Positions 35,401 through 47,238 of a stretch of DNA of 64,000 nucleotides are shown here, one piece after another. Origin of the DNA: Daldinia sp. FL1419 (taxonomy: Eukaryota > Ascomycota > Sordariomycetes > Xylariales > Hypoxylaceae); the NCBI GenBank assembly GCA_025201765.1, contig MU623340.1, forward strand, positions 496,001 to 560,000, in the 5' to 3' direction. The notes beneath the pieces were generated by a model, which ran no database searches, had not been told where the DNA came from, and worked only from the letters and a program-made list of their open reading frames with translations. Position 1 is the stretch's first letter. The number at the start of each line of letters is the position of its first letter. The translations under genes were made by a program, and so were the position numbers.

Positions 35401-35669
35401 CATTGAATGGCGGCATCGCAACCGTGAGCATGGCGTCGGGAATGGAAGTGCTGGGTGGTGGCGACCCGGAATTCGACTTGGAGAGCTTGTGGCAAGGCTG
35501 GCGGTATCCTGAACCTAATGGAGTTATTGGCATATCACAACCCTTACACACTCTTGAGCCGTTGGGGTCTTTTGGGCTTCAACCGCCAATACCGCCAATA
35601 CCGCCAATACCACAGGGAAGCAATATCAACCCTCACATACAACCCTTTCCACCTTCAAATTTCCACTAA
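32417..35669 (+). CDS. Zn2Cys6 fungal transcription factor
   Basis: I propose six exons (32417-32497, 32862-33270, 33501-33709, 33759-34107, 34204-34891, 34967-35669), giving 812 aa; all phases agree. Splicing of exons 1 and 2 builds a perfect zinc cluster, CX2CX6CX5CX2CX6C (C18, C21, C28, C34, C37, C44), followed by the basic linker SKRRR. The middle homology (fungal_trans) region is visible from PFIPRMLQDGSGRL onward, with YFGESASLAYLQLIR, FWSIQALVLMSLY, GMAVRSAQALGLHR and FRKNVWKTLYILDRILAASLGRP-like LRKNVWKTLYILDR. The C-terminus has a Pro-Ile repeat (about 35583-35612). It is a nuclear DNA-binding regulator that should recognise CGG half-sites. Introns 1 and 2 are long (364 and 230 nt). 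The target genes are unknown; the divergent CoA-transferase is a candidate. Confidence 0.88.
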
Positions 35670-38260
35670 AAGCTAACCTACCTGAACACTATAAAGAGCA
35701 CATATCGCAGTATAGGAATCCGCGGCAATGGATTAGGCGTACCTCATAGGACACATACTTACATAAGGGGCTGTTTGTTGGCCTACCGGGACCACGCGTG
35801 CCGGTTGTATCGGCGTTGATGTCTAGATGGATAATTTGCGAGCAATGTTTATCTGATGGGTTAGGTTAAAGGAATAGGAGTTATGAGTGTGCTGGATTTA
35901 CTATCACATCAAGAAGTATTTCTACTGGTAATGTCGAGTAGGTTTCTTATGTTAGGCTCGAGCGGCGAACATGACAGGCCCTCGGATAATGCCATTAGCT
36001 AATGGGAATTTTACATGTATTTTCATATATTATATGATCTATCTCGGGCAAGTTGATAGCTGGAAACTGACGAATGGACACTATAACTAGGTGATGATGT
36101 ATTGTGTTGCTGTGGCGTTATTCATTCTCTGATATCTTGGTGCTGCGCATTACCTCGATCCCCTATTCCCCAAGGCTTACGGCGAATGAATCTTTGAAAC
36201 TCTCGTCTTCACGAGCAGTAAGATATATTGAGGCATATGTGAGCAACTACCGAGCCCTATCAAGTGTAATCATGTAATTTTCCTACGTCAATGCGCTCTT
36301 CGCGCGATGTCATGCGTTTCTCTTTTCTTACGAGAGTCAGCCAAGTAGTAAAGGGGCTAGTCAGACTCGAGTTGCCCAGATCCCAGACTGACGCTGCGCC
36401 TAATACAATTACGCCCAAGCATAGCCTCCTATGCATTGACGATCCCCGTCTAGACGTTATTGCTGTTGTTTCAAATTCGAAAACTGCATTACGCATAAAC
36501 CTAGTGTAGTTATCTAGGTACGCTAGAAGTAGACAAGTTATCTTAGTCATCTTACGTCCACGGTCAAGAAGAATAGGGTTGGGTTATTCCCACGGTAAGG
36601 TTGACGATACTAGAAGTAAATCACCCAGATTGATCGTCGAAATGGCACGTATTCTCCACAGACCCGCACAAAGCACCATGCACATCTTGCATTGGGCTAA
36701 GTCTTTCACAATCCTACTTCTTTCAGATTGCCCAGACGAGTCGACTCTTGCTTTGCTAAGCAAACTCGATCCTCGAAGAATAGGGGGGGCTGAGCTCGAG
36801 AAGGTTGGGGATAATACGGCGAGGAGCGGTCGAGGAGCGGTCGAGGAACTTGGTACGGAAGTAATGAAGTAGTGACAACACCAATACCCAATGTCCTAGA
36901 TCGACATGCTCAACATGCTCAACATGCTCGTCATGGGTTCCAAAGTAACAAAATTGATACACAAACAGGTGATTCAGGATGTCGTCGCAACCTGCATCAG
37001 CCGCTAACGTCTTGTACATACAGACAAGACCCTGCTCGACATCAACGTCGTGCCGATGACATTGTCGATCCTCTTCTTCGTGCATGTGTTGGGCAGCGCT
37101 CCGTTCGTCAGCATCGGCCACTCCGTCTCGACTAGCGATCTCGTCCCAAGAAAAAAAAAACCGCCCGCCAATATCCCGGATGCACCCTCATCGTCGTCGT
37201 CACAACAACACACGCATATACGCATAGTACACACGTACATTAGCCTAGCCAAGTTAGATGCTGTAGGTTGGGTTCAAGGTTGGATTTGTGGTTTGTGGTA
37301 ATGCCGCACTTGTCGCCCTTGGAAGGAAAAAGAAAAGAAAAATAGGTAGTCTGCAGAAAAAAAGGACAAGGGTCATCGTCATCGACCCGGGTTTTCAAGA
37401 CGCGAGATTGGCAATCCTCGCAGATGAATGTGACGTGTTATTGTCGACCTTATGTTCTTCGAGATCGGGCTGAGCCAGCCATCTTCTTCGCGCGCGCCGT
37501 ACGCCTGCCTGGGCCTACATACCACATACCCGCCTCCCTCGCAGAGAAACACCACCATCCTACCCCCCCTTCCCCCCTTCCCCCCTTCAATACGAACGAA
37601 TATACCAACCAGCACCAGCGCGGCGGACCAACGACGACGAGCAATTGATGCCTAACTACCGGGGCTGCCGGTACATCACCTAGGACATCCTACCTATCGA
37701 GATTCGAACTTGCGGTGTAGAAAAAAGCCAAGGCTCGGGGAATATTCGTGGGGTAATAATATCAAAAAGGAGGAGGGCGAGAAAGTGAGGAGTAGGTAGA
37801 GGAACAAAAAAAAAAAGTAAAAAATAACGGGAGTATTATTTTTCTTTCTTTCTTTCTCTTTCTTCCCTGTTGCTTCTCAACACAGCATCCAGCATAACTA
37901 CTACGTGTGACAAACATGATGTAGTCCCATCTATTTAGAAAACAAAGGGATTGTTACCATACGGTCGTCTCGATCCCGTCGCCTACATGCTTGTTTCTTT
38001 CCTGCCGGCAGACAAAAGGGCAAGTTTTAACGGTGAATGGCGTAGAGAATCATCATCAATACAACCACAGCTCGGTCTCGAGCGGTAGGAGTGAGAAGGT
38101 TTGAATTGGGGCCTCACGAATCCTACATGCCTTGCCTAGACACCGAAGTTTTCCTGCCCCGCTCTTGTACATTATTTCAGGTGGAAGGTTGAGATTGTAT
38201 TTGCCTGTGATAGCTTATGAGATGTGAGGAATTCAAATTATCTCTCCCCTTAAATTTTAT

Positions 38261-38303
38261 CTTTATTTTTTTTTAATTTTTTTTTTTTATTTTTTATTTT
38301 TTT
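38261..38303. repeat. T-rich low-complexity block
   Basis: Consecutive runs of 8 or more T separated by single or double A residues. Confidence 0.8.
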
Positions 38304-38759
38304 GCCTCGGTGTCTTTTCTTTTGTTTACCTTTTCAGACGGACCGAGCCTCGGCACCAATGACGGTTGCAATTCAAACAATGTACTATACGATAGAATAT
38401 GCAGATAGGGGTCAACATTATCTAATCGGACCGGCGCGGGCCAACCAGAGGCTATAGCCGGGGCCGTCGTCGTTAGAGAAGTAGAAACTAGTGAAAGCCG
38501 AGACGGCAAATTCAGACGCAAGAAGAAAGAGCCAAAGCAACGCTGGTTGCTCCCGTAACGGGATCAGCAGTTCTAGGCCGCATGTTTCGGGTCCCTTTAT
38601 GCCTCCATCTCCAATATCTAATTCGCCCCAGAAAAATCCTCCGGCATTTGTTGATCGACCAGCGCTCTTGGTACTAAGGCTCATCGTTTCCATTTCCGGC
38701 CTGCCCACATGAAAGCCGGATAGGGAGATGGGGCCCCGTAATGGATCCCAGATGGAGTC

Positions 38760-39200
38760 GTTTCACTTGTATGTAATGTAATGTATGTACGTAGATATGT
38801 AGGTGGTTAGATATGTACGTGTGTGCGTGCATGTATGATTATCTAGGTATGTAGGTCTGTATGTAGGATATAGGTAGGCAGAGAGGTAAGCAAGTAGGTA
38901 ACATACATCGATTTATCATACATACCTACATACGTACAGACCTAACGGTGAGGCCGGGCCGCATCCCCCGCTCTAAAGAGGACCGAGGAGGAGACTACAT
39001 ACATACATACCTACATACATACCTACATACACAGGTCGAGACGGGGAAGGTGTAGATATACATAGGTATCTACATACCAACCTCCTATACTTACCCATCA
39101 TACGTACGTATATACATAAAAACCTAGGTAGCATACCTAGACATATACATTACATACACATTACATACGATAGCGTACGGAAAGAGAGAGATGATGACTC
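38760..39200. repeat. Tetranucleotide-rich tract with strand switch (TGTA/TAGG left, TACA/CCTA right)
   Basis: The left half (to about 38910) is rich in ATGTATGTAGG-type sequence and the right half (from about 38920) in its complement, CATACATACC. Within it GGTCTGTATGTAGG (about 38860-38875) is matched by a near-perfect inverted copy, CCTACATACGTACAGACC (about 38928-38943). The tract could fold into imperfect hairpins. Confidence 0.7.
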
Positions 39201-39735
39201 ACAGAGGGGAACGACGAGACGACGAAAATCGCTACCTAGCCTATCTGACAGGAACACGCCGGCCGCAGTGCCACCTACCTACCTGTCTACCGACATGCCA
39301 ACAGAAAGCAGCCCCCGTCCCCCATACATACCTACCTAATACATAGCACATAGCACATAGCACATAGCGTAGATGTGTAAGGTTAGTCCACACACGTACA
39401 AAGTCTGCTGCTGCAAAGCGGCGAAAGCGTCGTGCCATGTGGCCTACCGTTACCCGGGCCCCGAACCCCGATCTGCAAATAAATATATCCTACACTACGT
39501 ACGTACATACGTGATGCAGCCCGCGCGCTCGCCTAGGGCCCATTGGGCGCCAGTTACGATACTACTCGGGCGCAGGGACGGGTAGTTCCATGAGGTGGGA
39601 ATGGGATACATCAACCTAGTGCCGTATGTACCTAGGGAGGGAGGTATGTACGGCGCAGGGTAGTGGTGACTAGCCGACGACTAACTGCACGAGCTCGAGT
39701 GGGATATTGTATGTGCTATGTAAATATACGATATA

Positions 39736-39757
39736 CCTTACCTTACCTTACCTTACC
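39736..39757. repeat. (CCTTA)n pentanucleotide repeat
   Basis: About four CCTTA units in tandem, continuing into degenerate CCATA units. Confidence 0.85.
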
Positions 39758-40456
39758 ATACCATAGCTTAGATCATGTTGGTAGTAGTCAAGTGAGAAAA
39801 TAAAGCCAAGAGACAAGACAAGACAAGCTAGGTAGCCAAGGGTTGCGTTCGAATAGAGTTTAGCCAAGCCCCCCCTCGAAGCGACGAGGCGACGAAGCAG
39901 CAACACCAACCAAGCGGCAGTATGCATATATGAGATGACGCGGATGTGATGTACGTGCTTTTACTTCTCGGCAGCGATACCGAGCAAACGAGGGGGGGGG
40001 GAGCACACTCACCATGCAACGCTGGCTGACAATATTACAAGAAATTAAAATAAAATAAAAACAGGTACTCTCGAGATCCCCCCATATCCCCGTCTGGAGA
40101 ACGCATGTAGATTGGCGGACGCGCCAAATAACGGCCCCAGCCAAACTACACCATACACCCAATCCACGACCACACAAATCCCATTTCCCTCCATTACCCA
40201 GCGGCACTAGACGAGTTAGGCAGGCTAAGCAGTCTAGTCCCAGGGCGCTCGCGCGACCCCCCTCCCCCCCCGTTCCTGATCCACGCCTATCACGAGCCCT
40301 GGAGCTAACCCAAGCACTCAGACTCGGCCGGTGGCTGGGGGAACGGTCCATCGTGACTGGAGCGGAGCGGGCGAGCAATGAAAGAAAAGGGACCGAATTG
40401 GACGGCCTAAAGGGGCATGGCACGTAAGCAGACACCACATATTAAGTGCTACCACT

Positions 40457-40476
40457 CTACCTACCTACCTACCTAC
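40457..40476. repeat. (CTAC)n tetranucleotide repeat
   Basis: Five CTAC units in tandem; this is the complement class of the TAGG repeats elsewhere. Confidence 0.85.
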
Positions 40477-41820
40477 CGTGCCCCTTTGGCCCTACCCTAG
40501 ACGATTTTATCGAGATCTGGAGCCTTGGGCGTAAGCTGGCTAGCAAGGGCCTCTCCGTCAGTTCATCTAGTCGTCATCCTGTTGGTTAGAAGATGGCTGT
40601 TAATTAGGGATATTACAGGTAGGTTACCAGGTAGAGATGCAATCAGGGTAGATAGGACCATAAGCCAGTTTCTGATAGGGTTACACGCGTTGGTTTGTTT
40701 ACTTTCCCATACTCCGGATGGCTTTGGATGGAGGTTACATGGTCTCACGTCTCATTCGGGTACGCCGCTCGCGTCTATTCACGTTTTTCGACTCGACAAA
40801 CGTCCGCCTGGGTGTCACAGCGCCCAGTATGTTTCAGTAATGTACTAAGTTTTTGACTTCTGCTAGGATTCTTTGGTTGGATCTTGTTGATCTGGAGTAT
40901 TAACCTCTAGTTTAGCCGCTTGCTTTCATCCTCCTTCTCCCCCTTCTCCCCCTTTCCCAATGCGGGTAACGGCGCCATTCTATACCGTTTCTTTCCACAA
41001 CTCGTCAAGGTCGCTAATATCCGTCTTTGTCTCCCAAGATTTTTGGACTCCGTTTGAATAACACCCCTCCCATAGTATAGATGATGTAGAACCACGAGGT
41101 CCGTGAAAAGAGAAATAGTCCTTTCCCCCATGTCTGCTCCTCTGTCTGCTCCTCATTATATACCAGCTTGTGTGAACGGGGTCAGCGGTATTTTAAATAT
41201 TCAACGTAGGCTTGAATACGGGCAAGTTTCTGCAGTCTAGTAATTCGCAATTTGGTATCGTGTTGTAGACGCTCGAGGGAAAAAGGAAAACCAATGGCAA
41301 GAAACAAGACGCCATAACTCCCGCGTTTCCTAATAACAGTAAAACTCCAAGAAATCAATGATAAGAGAGATATGAACCACGAGCCCCAGTACCCAATTCC
41401 CAGAAAATGGAGGTGAACCTGTGTATGTCGCAAGTAGGCAGGACAAAAGAAAGGTAGAAACGGAGGGGAGGCATTTGGTGCACAGTCCGGTACTGGGGAC
41501 CCGTAAACCTGTGGCTGATAAAAAAAAGCAAACTGCATTTGTTCCTGACACCTAGACCAATGTAAGCGACAACATTATGAAGCTTTTTTTGTTTTTCCTT
41601 TCCCGCCCGAAATGTCGGTTGCCCGAGCTATGCGAAAATCTCTAATGACCGTTTTTGTCCAATGCTTGAATGATATGCAGGAGGACCCTAGGGCTTCCAC
41701 CTCGCCTTTTCGTGCGAGGGGTTTGATATTAAAAACTAAGTATTGAATAAGATATTTGCTTCGTAAAACGAAAGTAGGGGGGTAGCGATCGATAAGCTCT
41801 GAAATTTTAGAAAGTCGTGT

Positions 41821-43812
41821 TTAACGCTGGCTTGGATCGTGCGGTGCACTGGCCCGTGTCGCCCAGCCGGTTTCGTATGGCTCCCGCTTGTATGGCGGGA
41901 AGGCTTGCACCGGAGTGCCTGAAGTTGGTGGCCCGGTGCTTGGAGTTCCGGCCGGCTGATCCAATCGTAGAGGGGGTAATCGAGAGGTCCGGGCCATAGA
42001 TGAAGGAGTTCCCGGCTGTGATAGAGGAGTGTGTACAGGCTGGGACATTGATGGCAAATTAGTCTGGACTACACCATAGGATGGGCTATGGTTATAGTCG
42101 AGTTGAGGATCTGTTCGGCGTCGTCGTGCTGCCCTTTCACCCGTTACAGGATCCGCACTTCCGTATGGGGGCATTGGGAGTGTAGGTTGATTGGAGGCGA
42201 GAGGACTCCTATCCGCGAAAGAACCGCCACTTCTCGTCGAGATAGGGCTAGGAGGCCCTTGGTAAGCAAGCTCGCTAATTCCAGGAGTTCGGTAGACGAT
42301 ATCACGAAGTCGATCTCGGTCACTACGGTACCTATCCCGGTCGTTCTCTGCTTCCTGTTGCCGTTTCAGAAGCTCGCGGTTCTGGCTTTCCAGTTCCTGT
42401 ATTCTCAATCCTTGCTGTATTTCCTTATCCTTCTTCCTGGCCCGAAACCTTGCAGAAGCACCCGCATTTCTCTGTCGTTTCTCGTCGGCCTGTTTCGACC
42501 CATTATACATATCCAAAGGGACAATCAATGGTTCACCGCCTACGTTCATTGCTGCGTGACCATCCATCCCCATCATACCTCGAACTCCTGATGAGCCCAC
42601 CTGGGCCGCACTTCCAAGTACGCTTGACCATCTTGTATCCCCCACCGGAAGAGAAGGAGGCGGAAAACGTGTGCTGGATGGAACACCTGTTGAATACGGC
42701 GGGGTTTGTCCATACGCATGAGGTCTCATATGGTTGCCAATACTTCCTTGTGACTGCTGCGGTTCATGCCCGGGATGGCTAAACTGGCTCGCAATTGGTT
42801 GGGAAAGGGATCGGGGCGGTGGTGTTGTTAATGGAGCCAAAGTAGTTGGGGGACCAACTCCTGATGGGTGGACTCTTCCGAACTGATGATTTAAAGGTTG
42901 TGGGCCACCGATTCGCGGTGATTGGGCGTGCTGCCCTACAGGAGATTCAGCTAGAAAGCCTCGATTTGATGAAGTAGGAGCGGGATAATAATGGGATTGA
43001 GGAGTATTCAACGCCTGAGGTGGTGGTATATGGCCTGCTGCACTGGCTCGGGGAGACCTTGGGGTTAATATTCGTCGAGTGGCCCCTAGGATTTCTCGAT
43101 GAGACTGCACTGATGCAGGCGAGCCACGATCAGCTGGCGGGGGTCCTTGCGGAAGCCCAACCGCTTGATTTTGTTGCTGGCTTGTCATCCCATGATTTTG
43201 ATACATGAAGGGCCGCGAAGTAGTTGGACTAGACTCAAACGTGGAGCCTTGGATATTTGGGCTCGGGTGCAAACGTGCTCCGGATGGCCCAGATGCCGCC
43301 GAAGAAGTAGTCCCTGTAGGTGATGGTACTGTTTCCGTTGGGTTCAAGATGTTCCGCACACCAAAGCCCCTCTGGGGTAACGATTGTGCTAGATCTCCAT
43401 TAGTTCGGGAAATGCTACTGCTCTCCAATGATCCGTTGTTGGTGAGATGGCTACTAAGTCGCCGAGGATCCGACTGTTGTGAATTTGGCGACGTGCCCGT
43501 GCCTGCCGGAGGAGATTTGGATGTCCGAGGTGAAGCAGATCGTGACGCAGGGTCCCTCTGCGACATCGGATCCAAGTCCCTCTCGCCCAGGTGGCCCAGA
43601 GGAGCCAGACATTGACCGCCTCTACCAGACTCGATTTGATACCGCTTGATTTCCGATCTTGCCTCGTTACTATCTAGTCTCGCCCCACCAGACTCGCCGT
43701 CTTGCTCAATGCTGCTCAGACGATTCGTGTAAGATCCCACGTTCCCGTTTCCAAGCGTACGGGTGGAGGGTGGCTGGGAGGGTTGACGAACGTTAAGATT
43801 TTGGACCGCCAC
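41821..43812 (-). CDS. bZIP transcription factor (N-terminus incomplete)
   Basis: The frame of 663 codons contains a bZIP domain at about residues 440-505. The basic region is KRQRNAGASARFRARKKDKE (N and R of the NxxxxxxxR pattern present), followed by a leucine-zipper-like coiled coil (LRIQELESQNRELLKRQQEAEND). The rest is low complexity, rich in Pro, Ser, Gln and Gly, as in fungal regulators. The listed left-to-right ends are the stop (41821) and a GTG at 43812, not a true start. The frame stays open to a TGA at 43888-43890 without any ATG, and the first in-frame ATG lies at 43566 (MSQRDP). A spliced upstream exon is therefore likely; a possible acceptor (GCTGCAG) ends at 43879. The basic region resembles that of sulfur- or amino-acid-control bZIP factors, but I cannot assign an orthologue. 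Confidence 0.82.
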   Translation of the reverse strand: MAVQNLNVRQPSQPPSTRTLGNGNVGSYTNRLSSIEQDGESGGARLDSNEARSEIKRYQIESGRGGQCLAPLGHLGERDLDPMSQRDPASRSASPRTSKSPPAGTGTSPNSQQSDPRRLSSHLTNNGSLESSSISRTNGDLAQSLPQRGFGVRNILNPTETVPSPTGTTSSAASGPSGARLHPSPNIQGSTFESSPTTSRPFMYQNHGMTSQQQNQAVGLPQGPPPADRGSPASVQSHREILGATRRILTPRSPRASAAGHIPPPQALNTPQSHYYPAPTSSNRGFLAESPVGQHAQSPRIGGPQPLNHQFGRVHPSGVGPPTTLAPLTTPPPRSLSQPIASQFSHPGHEPQQSQGSIGNHMRPHAYGQTPPYSTGVPSSTRFPPPSLPVGDTRWSSVLGSAAQVGSSGVRGMMGMDGHAAMNVGGEPLIVPLDMYNGSKQADEKRQRNAGASARFRARKKDKEIQQGLRIQELESQNRELLKRQQEAENDRDRYRSDRDRLRDIVYRTPGISELAYQGPPSPISTRSGGSFADRSPLASNQPTLPMPPYGSADPVTGERAARRRRTDPQLDYNHSPSYGVVQTNLPSMSQPVHTPLSQPGTPSSMARTSRLPPLRLDQPAGTPSTGPPTSGTPVQAFPPYKREPYETGWATRASAPHDPSQR

Positions 43813-44415
43813 GGCGACAGATTGGCGAGTAAACTCTGGGTGTAGGAATTGTAGAAGGTGATGGCAGCTCGGGTTTTGCTGCAGCTTTCACTAGAGCGGT
43901 TGCGCAGGCTAATATATAGATTCTATACAAGCTGCTCTCCAGTATTCAAGGCGTATAAATTTTGTGATGAATATTTTAGGTTGCTCCTAGCTTCCGACGA
44001 ATATTCTAACAATCCTCAAGCTATATATGGTGGTTTCAGGATGTTCCTCTAGTCCGAGTCAAAGATTGTCCTCGCAAGATCAAGGTGATAAAACCCGAGT
44101 CCGGTTTAGAAGTCGTTAATTAAGGTAGAGAAGTAGATGGGTAGTGGTGAGGATTATGGGAAGAAATATTTCCAGACATGTGGCGGCTGGAATTTAGTGG
44201 ATGTATATCAGCTGTTTGCCCAACAGGAAGTGAGGAAGAGGGAAATGTGATGGTAGCCAATGATGATGAGATAGCGGATTCATTGGTAGTGACCTTAACA
44301 AAAGCCCTGCAGCAATGAATGGTCAAGACGCCGACCAACGCTAGAGCAGCACTGGGGCCTGAATGGGCAGACAAGCGGCTGCGGTCGTGGTCGTAAGGAG
44401 ATAATGGTATGCTTC

Positions 44416-44445
44416 GGATGGGTTAGGATGGGTTAGGATGGGTTA
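44416..44445 (+). repeat. Three tandem copies of GGATGGGTTA
   Basis: Three perfect 10-bp units head to tail at 44416, 44426 and 44436. Confidence 0.9.
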
Positions 44446-46360
44446 CGTACAAGTGGTAGGATGTGGTATAAGAATACCGTATCTAACCAAAAAGAATAGG
44501 CGGGACTTGACTTTGTAGCGTTCCCACCGCGCTTGCGTCAATTCACCGACAGCTAAGCAAGTTGCTCTCGGATGCAGTAAGCTCACCACTTGCCCACTGG
44601 CAAAAGTACTCGTACAATACAGGTTAGTATGACTTCTCGGAAGGAGGGAAGAGAATTGTAACGGCAGACGTAAGTATTCTGAATACTCTAAGGGCAAGTT
44701 TGCACAAATGGTAGTTACTAGCTACTACTACGAGCAAAGCTGCGTCTATTTGATTTTTCTCTTCTTCTCTTGAGTCCCTCTTGGCTTGAGCTCCCATGCC
44801 TGGCCTCTTATCATCAGACAACCTTACCTGTTAAAACTAGACAGGGCAGAATAGAATGGGTGGAGCCAACATGGGGATGGTTTGGGACTGCGCAGCCGGG
44901 GTGCAGGAGAAGTTCCAGGGGGGCCATGTTCAGGTAGTTGGTGCTGAGGTACTGGCAGGGCTTAGGAGTTGACACCCATACTTTGGGGGCAACTAGGAAC
45001 ATCCCGTGCCATGTTCCTTTTTTAACAGTTTCAGTAAGTTGTGGGAATGATGAGGATCTTGAGACTAGGGCGTCTGTCAAGGAATCGCTTAAGGCTCTTA
45101 GAATGTTCGAAAGCTTAACGAGCTGAGAGCTAAGCAGCCCTACACTGATGTCTGACACATGCAGCTTAGAGGGCATGCGAAACATGAGGTGTCAACCGGG
45201 AATCGCTCAAGAAGCTGACAGAGCAACCCCATGGCTTTGCCCACTCGAAACTACGAGTACGGTAGATATACGTTTATCTGACTCGGACCATACAACCTTA
45301 GATCGTCCTCTATAAAACTTGAGGCTCTTACCGGTAGCACATTTCGGCGGTCGCACTCTTCGGTGAGCCCTCCTAAAAATTTCTAATAAATCAGAATACG
45401 GGTGACTAGGCTATAACGAAGGGGCGCTGGGATTAGTTTAGCCCAGCCTGCTAATGCTAAATGTATTCTCCCCCCTTTCATGCTATTAGAACTGGTGCAG
45501 CGGCGGATGAGGGTCGTCGTCGCCCGCGAGCAGTAGTATTGCTAGATTTGCTGCAAGGCCCGTCAGTCCTGTAGGCCAGCGCAAAGCATACTAGAAGGAA
45601 CAGAACTAGGGTTTCTCTGCCTCTGATAGGTCACGGGTCATCACGGCTCGTCACGAAGAGGATGGGTTCACAAATGGAGATCTCCGGTGGAGTTGTTGTA
45701 GTTGCTTAAGGGTTTAGAAGGGCTGGAGGGTTGACTAGGTGGGCGGGTAAAGGCTCCGCTCATTCCAAACCCTTCCCCCTAAGAACATCTTTGGCTGGAA
45801 ATGATCGACATGACAAGCCGTGGCAGCCAAGAAAACGTCAGTTGGCCCCTCGGGTCCAAAATCAATAATAAGCGGTCACTCAAGCAAGCTCCAGAAACTG
45901 CCACTACCACCACTACTTTTCTGCAGCGAGCATGGATTCATGGATTGTGCGTGTTGTTGCAATACCGGTGCCCATACCGGTGCCAACTGGTCAAGCATTG
46001 CTGGAACGACGATACCCCTTCTACATACGTAGCAATAATGCGTAGTATGCGCAGTAAGTAGGTGGGATGCTGGTAGCATGCTTGGAACAACCTGAGATCG
46101 ACTAGGCAGATTGGCGGTCAGTACCGCAGCATGCTGTCCGGTGGTGACGAAGCGGAGGGCTTCACTCCTTTAGCTCGGGAGGTGAACTAGGCCGGGTTAG
46201 GCTTAACGGGGACCGGCTGGCAAAGAAAAGAGTGACGATACATGTAGACAAGGATAATTCCATCAAGGGAGGCAGTTTAAAAGAGTAGCGTAGTTAATTG
46301 GGACATGCAAAGTCCAAGTTAGGCCACAAGATAGGTCCCAAGTAAAAGTCCCAGGATATG

Positions 46361-46400
46361 GATGGGTATGGATGGGTATGGATTGGTATGGATTGGTATG
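46361..46400 (+). repeat. Four tandem 10-bp units GAT(G/T)GGTATG
   Basis: Two copies of GATGGGTATG followed by two copies of GATTGGTATG; the pairwise arrangement suggests duplication after a point change. Confidence 0.9.
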
Positions 46401-47199
46401 AATTTAGTATGGCTGGTTTATTTGCTGGTAATGGCTACATCCATGCCGGCCATGCCTCTATGGCGAGATGTACGTATGTTATGTACGTATATATGTGTAT
46501 GTATGTGTATATGTATGTCAGAATAATAAAAATGGGTTAAGAAGGGAAAGGAACAAATAGTGGCATACAAGCAGAACTAAGTAAAATTTACTAGCGCGAA
46601 TCCGCTAGTGACGCCTCGATGGGTGGATTTCTATTTGATGGGTTTTTGATAGTTACCTCTTTTTTATTTTTTGGGTTATTTTTTTAAGTAGTAGGTAGGT
46701 ACTATGTAGTTTACACTAGCAGTGGCTTTTTTTCCTGGCCGGCCCACGCCCGCGGAATGCGGGAAGGACCCTCCTCTACCGTCCCAGCCTTCCTACATAA
46801 ACCTAGTAAAAGTTTGGATAGCCTTCCAATGGCCAAGATAGCACCTACCGTAGCTTAGACGTCTGCAGCATGTATGTAAGCCGAACCTTACCAGAGAACG
46901 GGAATAGGATGAAGTGAGTACATAATACCTTCTTCGTAGGTGCAAGTACAATGGTATAGATTAAGCATATCACGTCTGTAGATGTACGTATACCTATCCG
47001 TGACGTACCTACGTAGGTGGTATCCAAGATACGTCAAGATGTATTATATACCTCCTACTACACTCCCACGAATGTGGAACTTTGCCGTACTCGTTACTTC
47101 TATGTACTATAGCAGCTACGACTGACACTGAGTATTGAGAACCATTAGAAAGTGCCTACCAAGGTAAGACCATCTTCGTGGGCCTAACTCTTCATTGAT

Positions 47200-47238
47200 C
47201 TCTCTCTCTCTCTTTTTTTTTTTTTTTTTTTTTTTTTT
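47200..47238. repeat. (CT)n followed by T26
   Basis: A CT dinucleotide run leads directly into 26 T residues (47213-47238). Confidence 0.9.

Larger units (their letters stand above)
35670..41820. other. 6.2-kb gene-poor region between the Zn2Cys6 and bZIP genes
   Basis: Both flanking genes end here (convergent), so no promoter is required for them, yet the gap is 6.2 kb. It contains pyrimidine-rich tracts (37843-37866), an AT-rich T-run block (38261-38303), a long TGTA/TACA tetranucleotide tract (38760-39200), a CCTTA repeat (39736-39757) and a CTAC repeat (40457-40476). Several frames of 60-190 codons exist (for example 39860-40438 and 38294-38694, minus strand), but none shows a domain, signal or splice pattern I can defend. 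Non-coding transcripts or short species-specific genes cannot be excluded. Confidence 0.45.

Noticed and set aside
37690..37720. GATTCGAAC, resembling the T loop of a minus-strand tRNA
   Set aside because: The flanking bases do not form a T stem and no acceptor or anticodon stem can be drawn.
38294..38694. Minus-strand frame with a hydrophobic middle
   Set aside because: A single hydrophobic stretch is not enough; there is no family resemblance and the 5' end begins at a GTG in the longest form.
39860..40438. 192-codon minus-strand frame in the gene-poor region
   Set aside because: No domain, signal peptide or believable codon pattern; it crosses homopolymer C/G runs and AT-rich low-complexity DNA.
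44814..45185. 123-codon minus-strand frame in the 9-kb gap
   Set aside because: No recognisable domain or splice context, and frames of this length are expected by chance over 9 kb.
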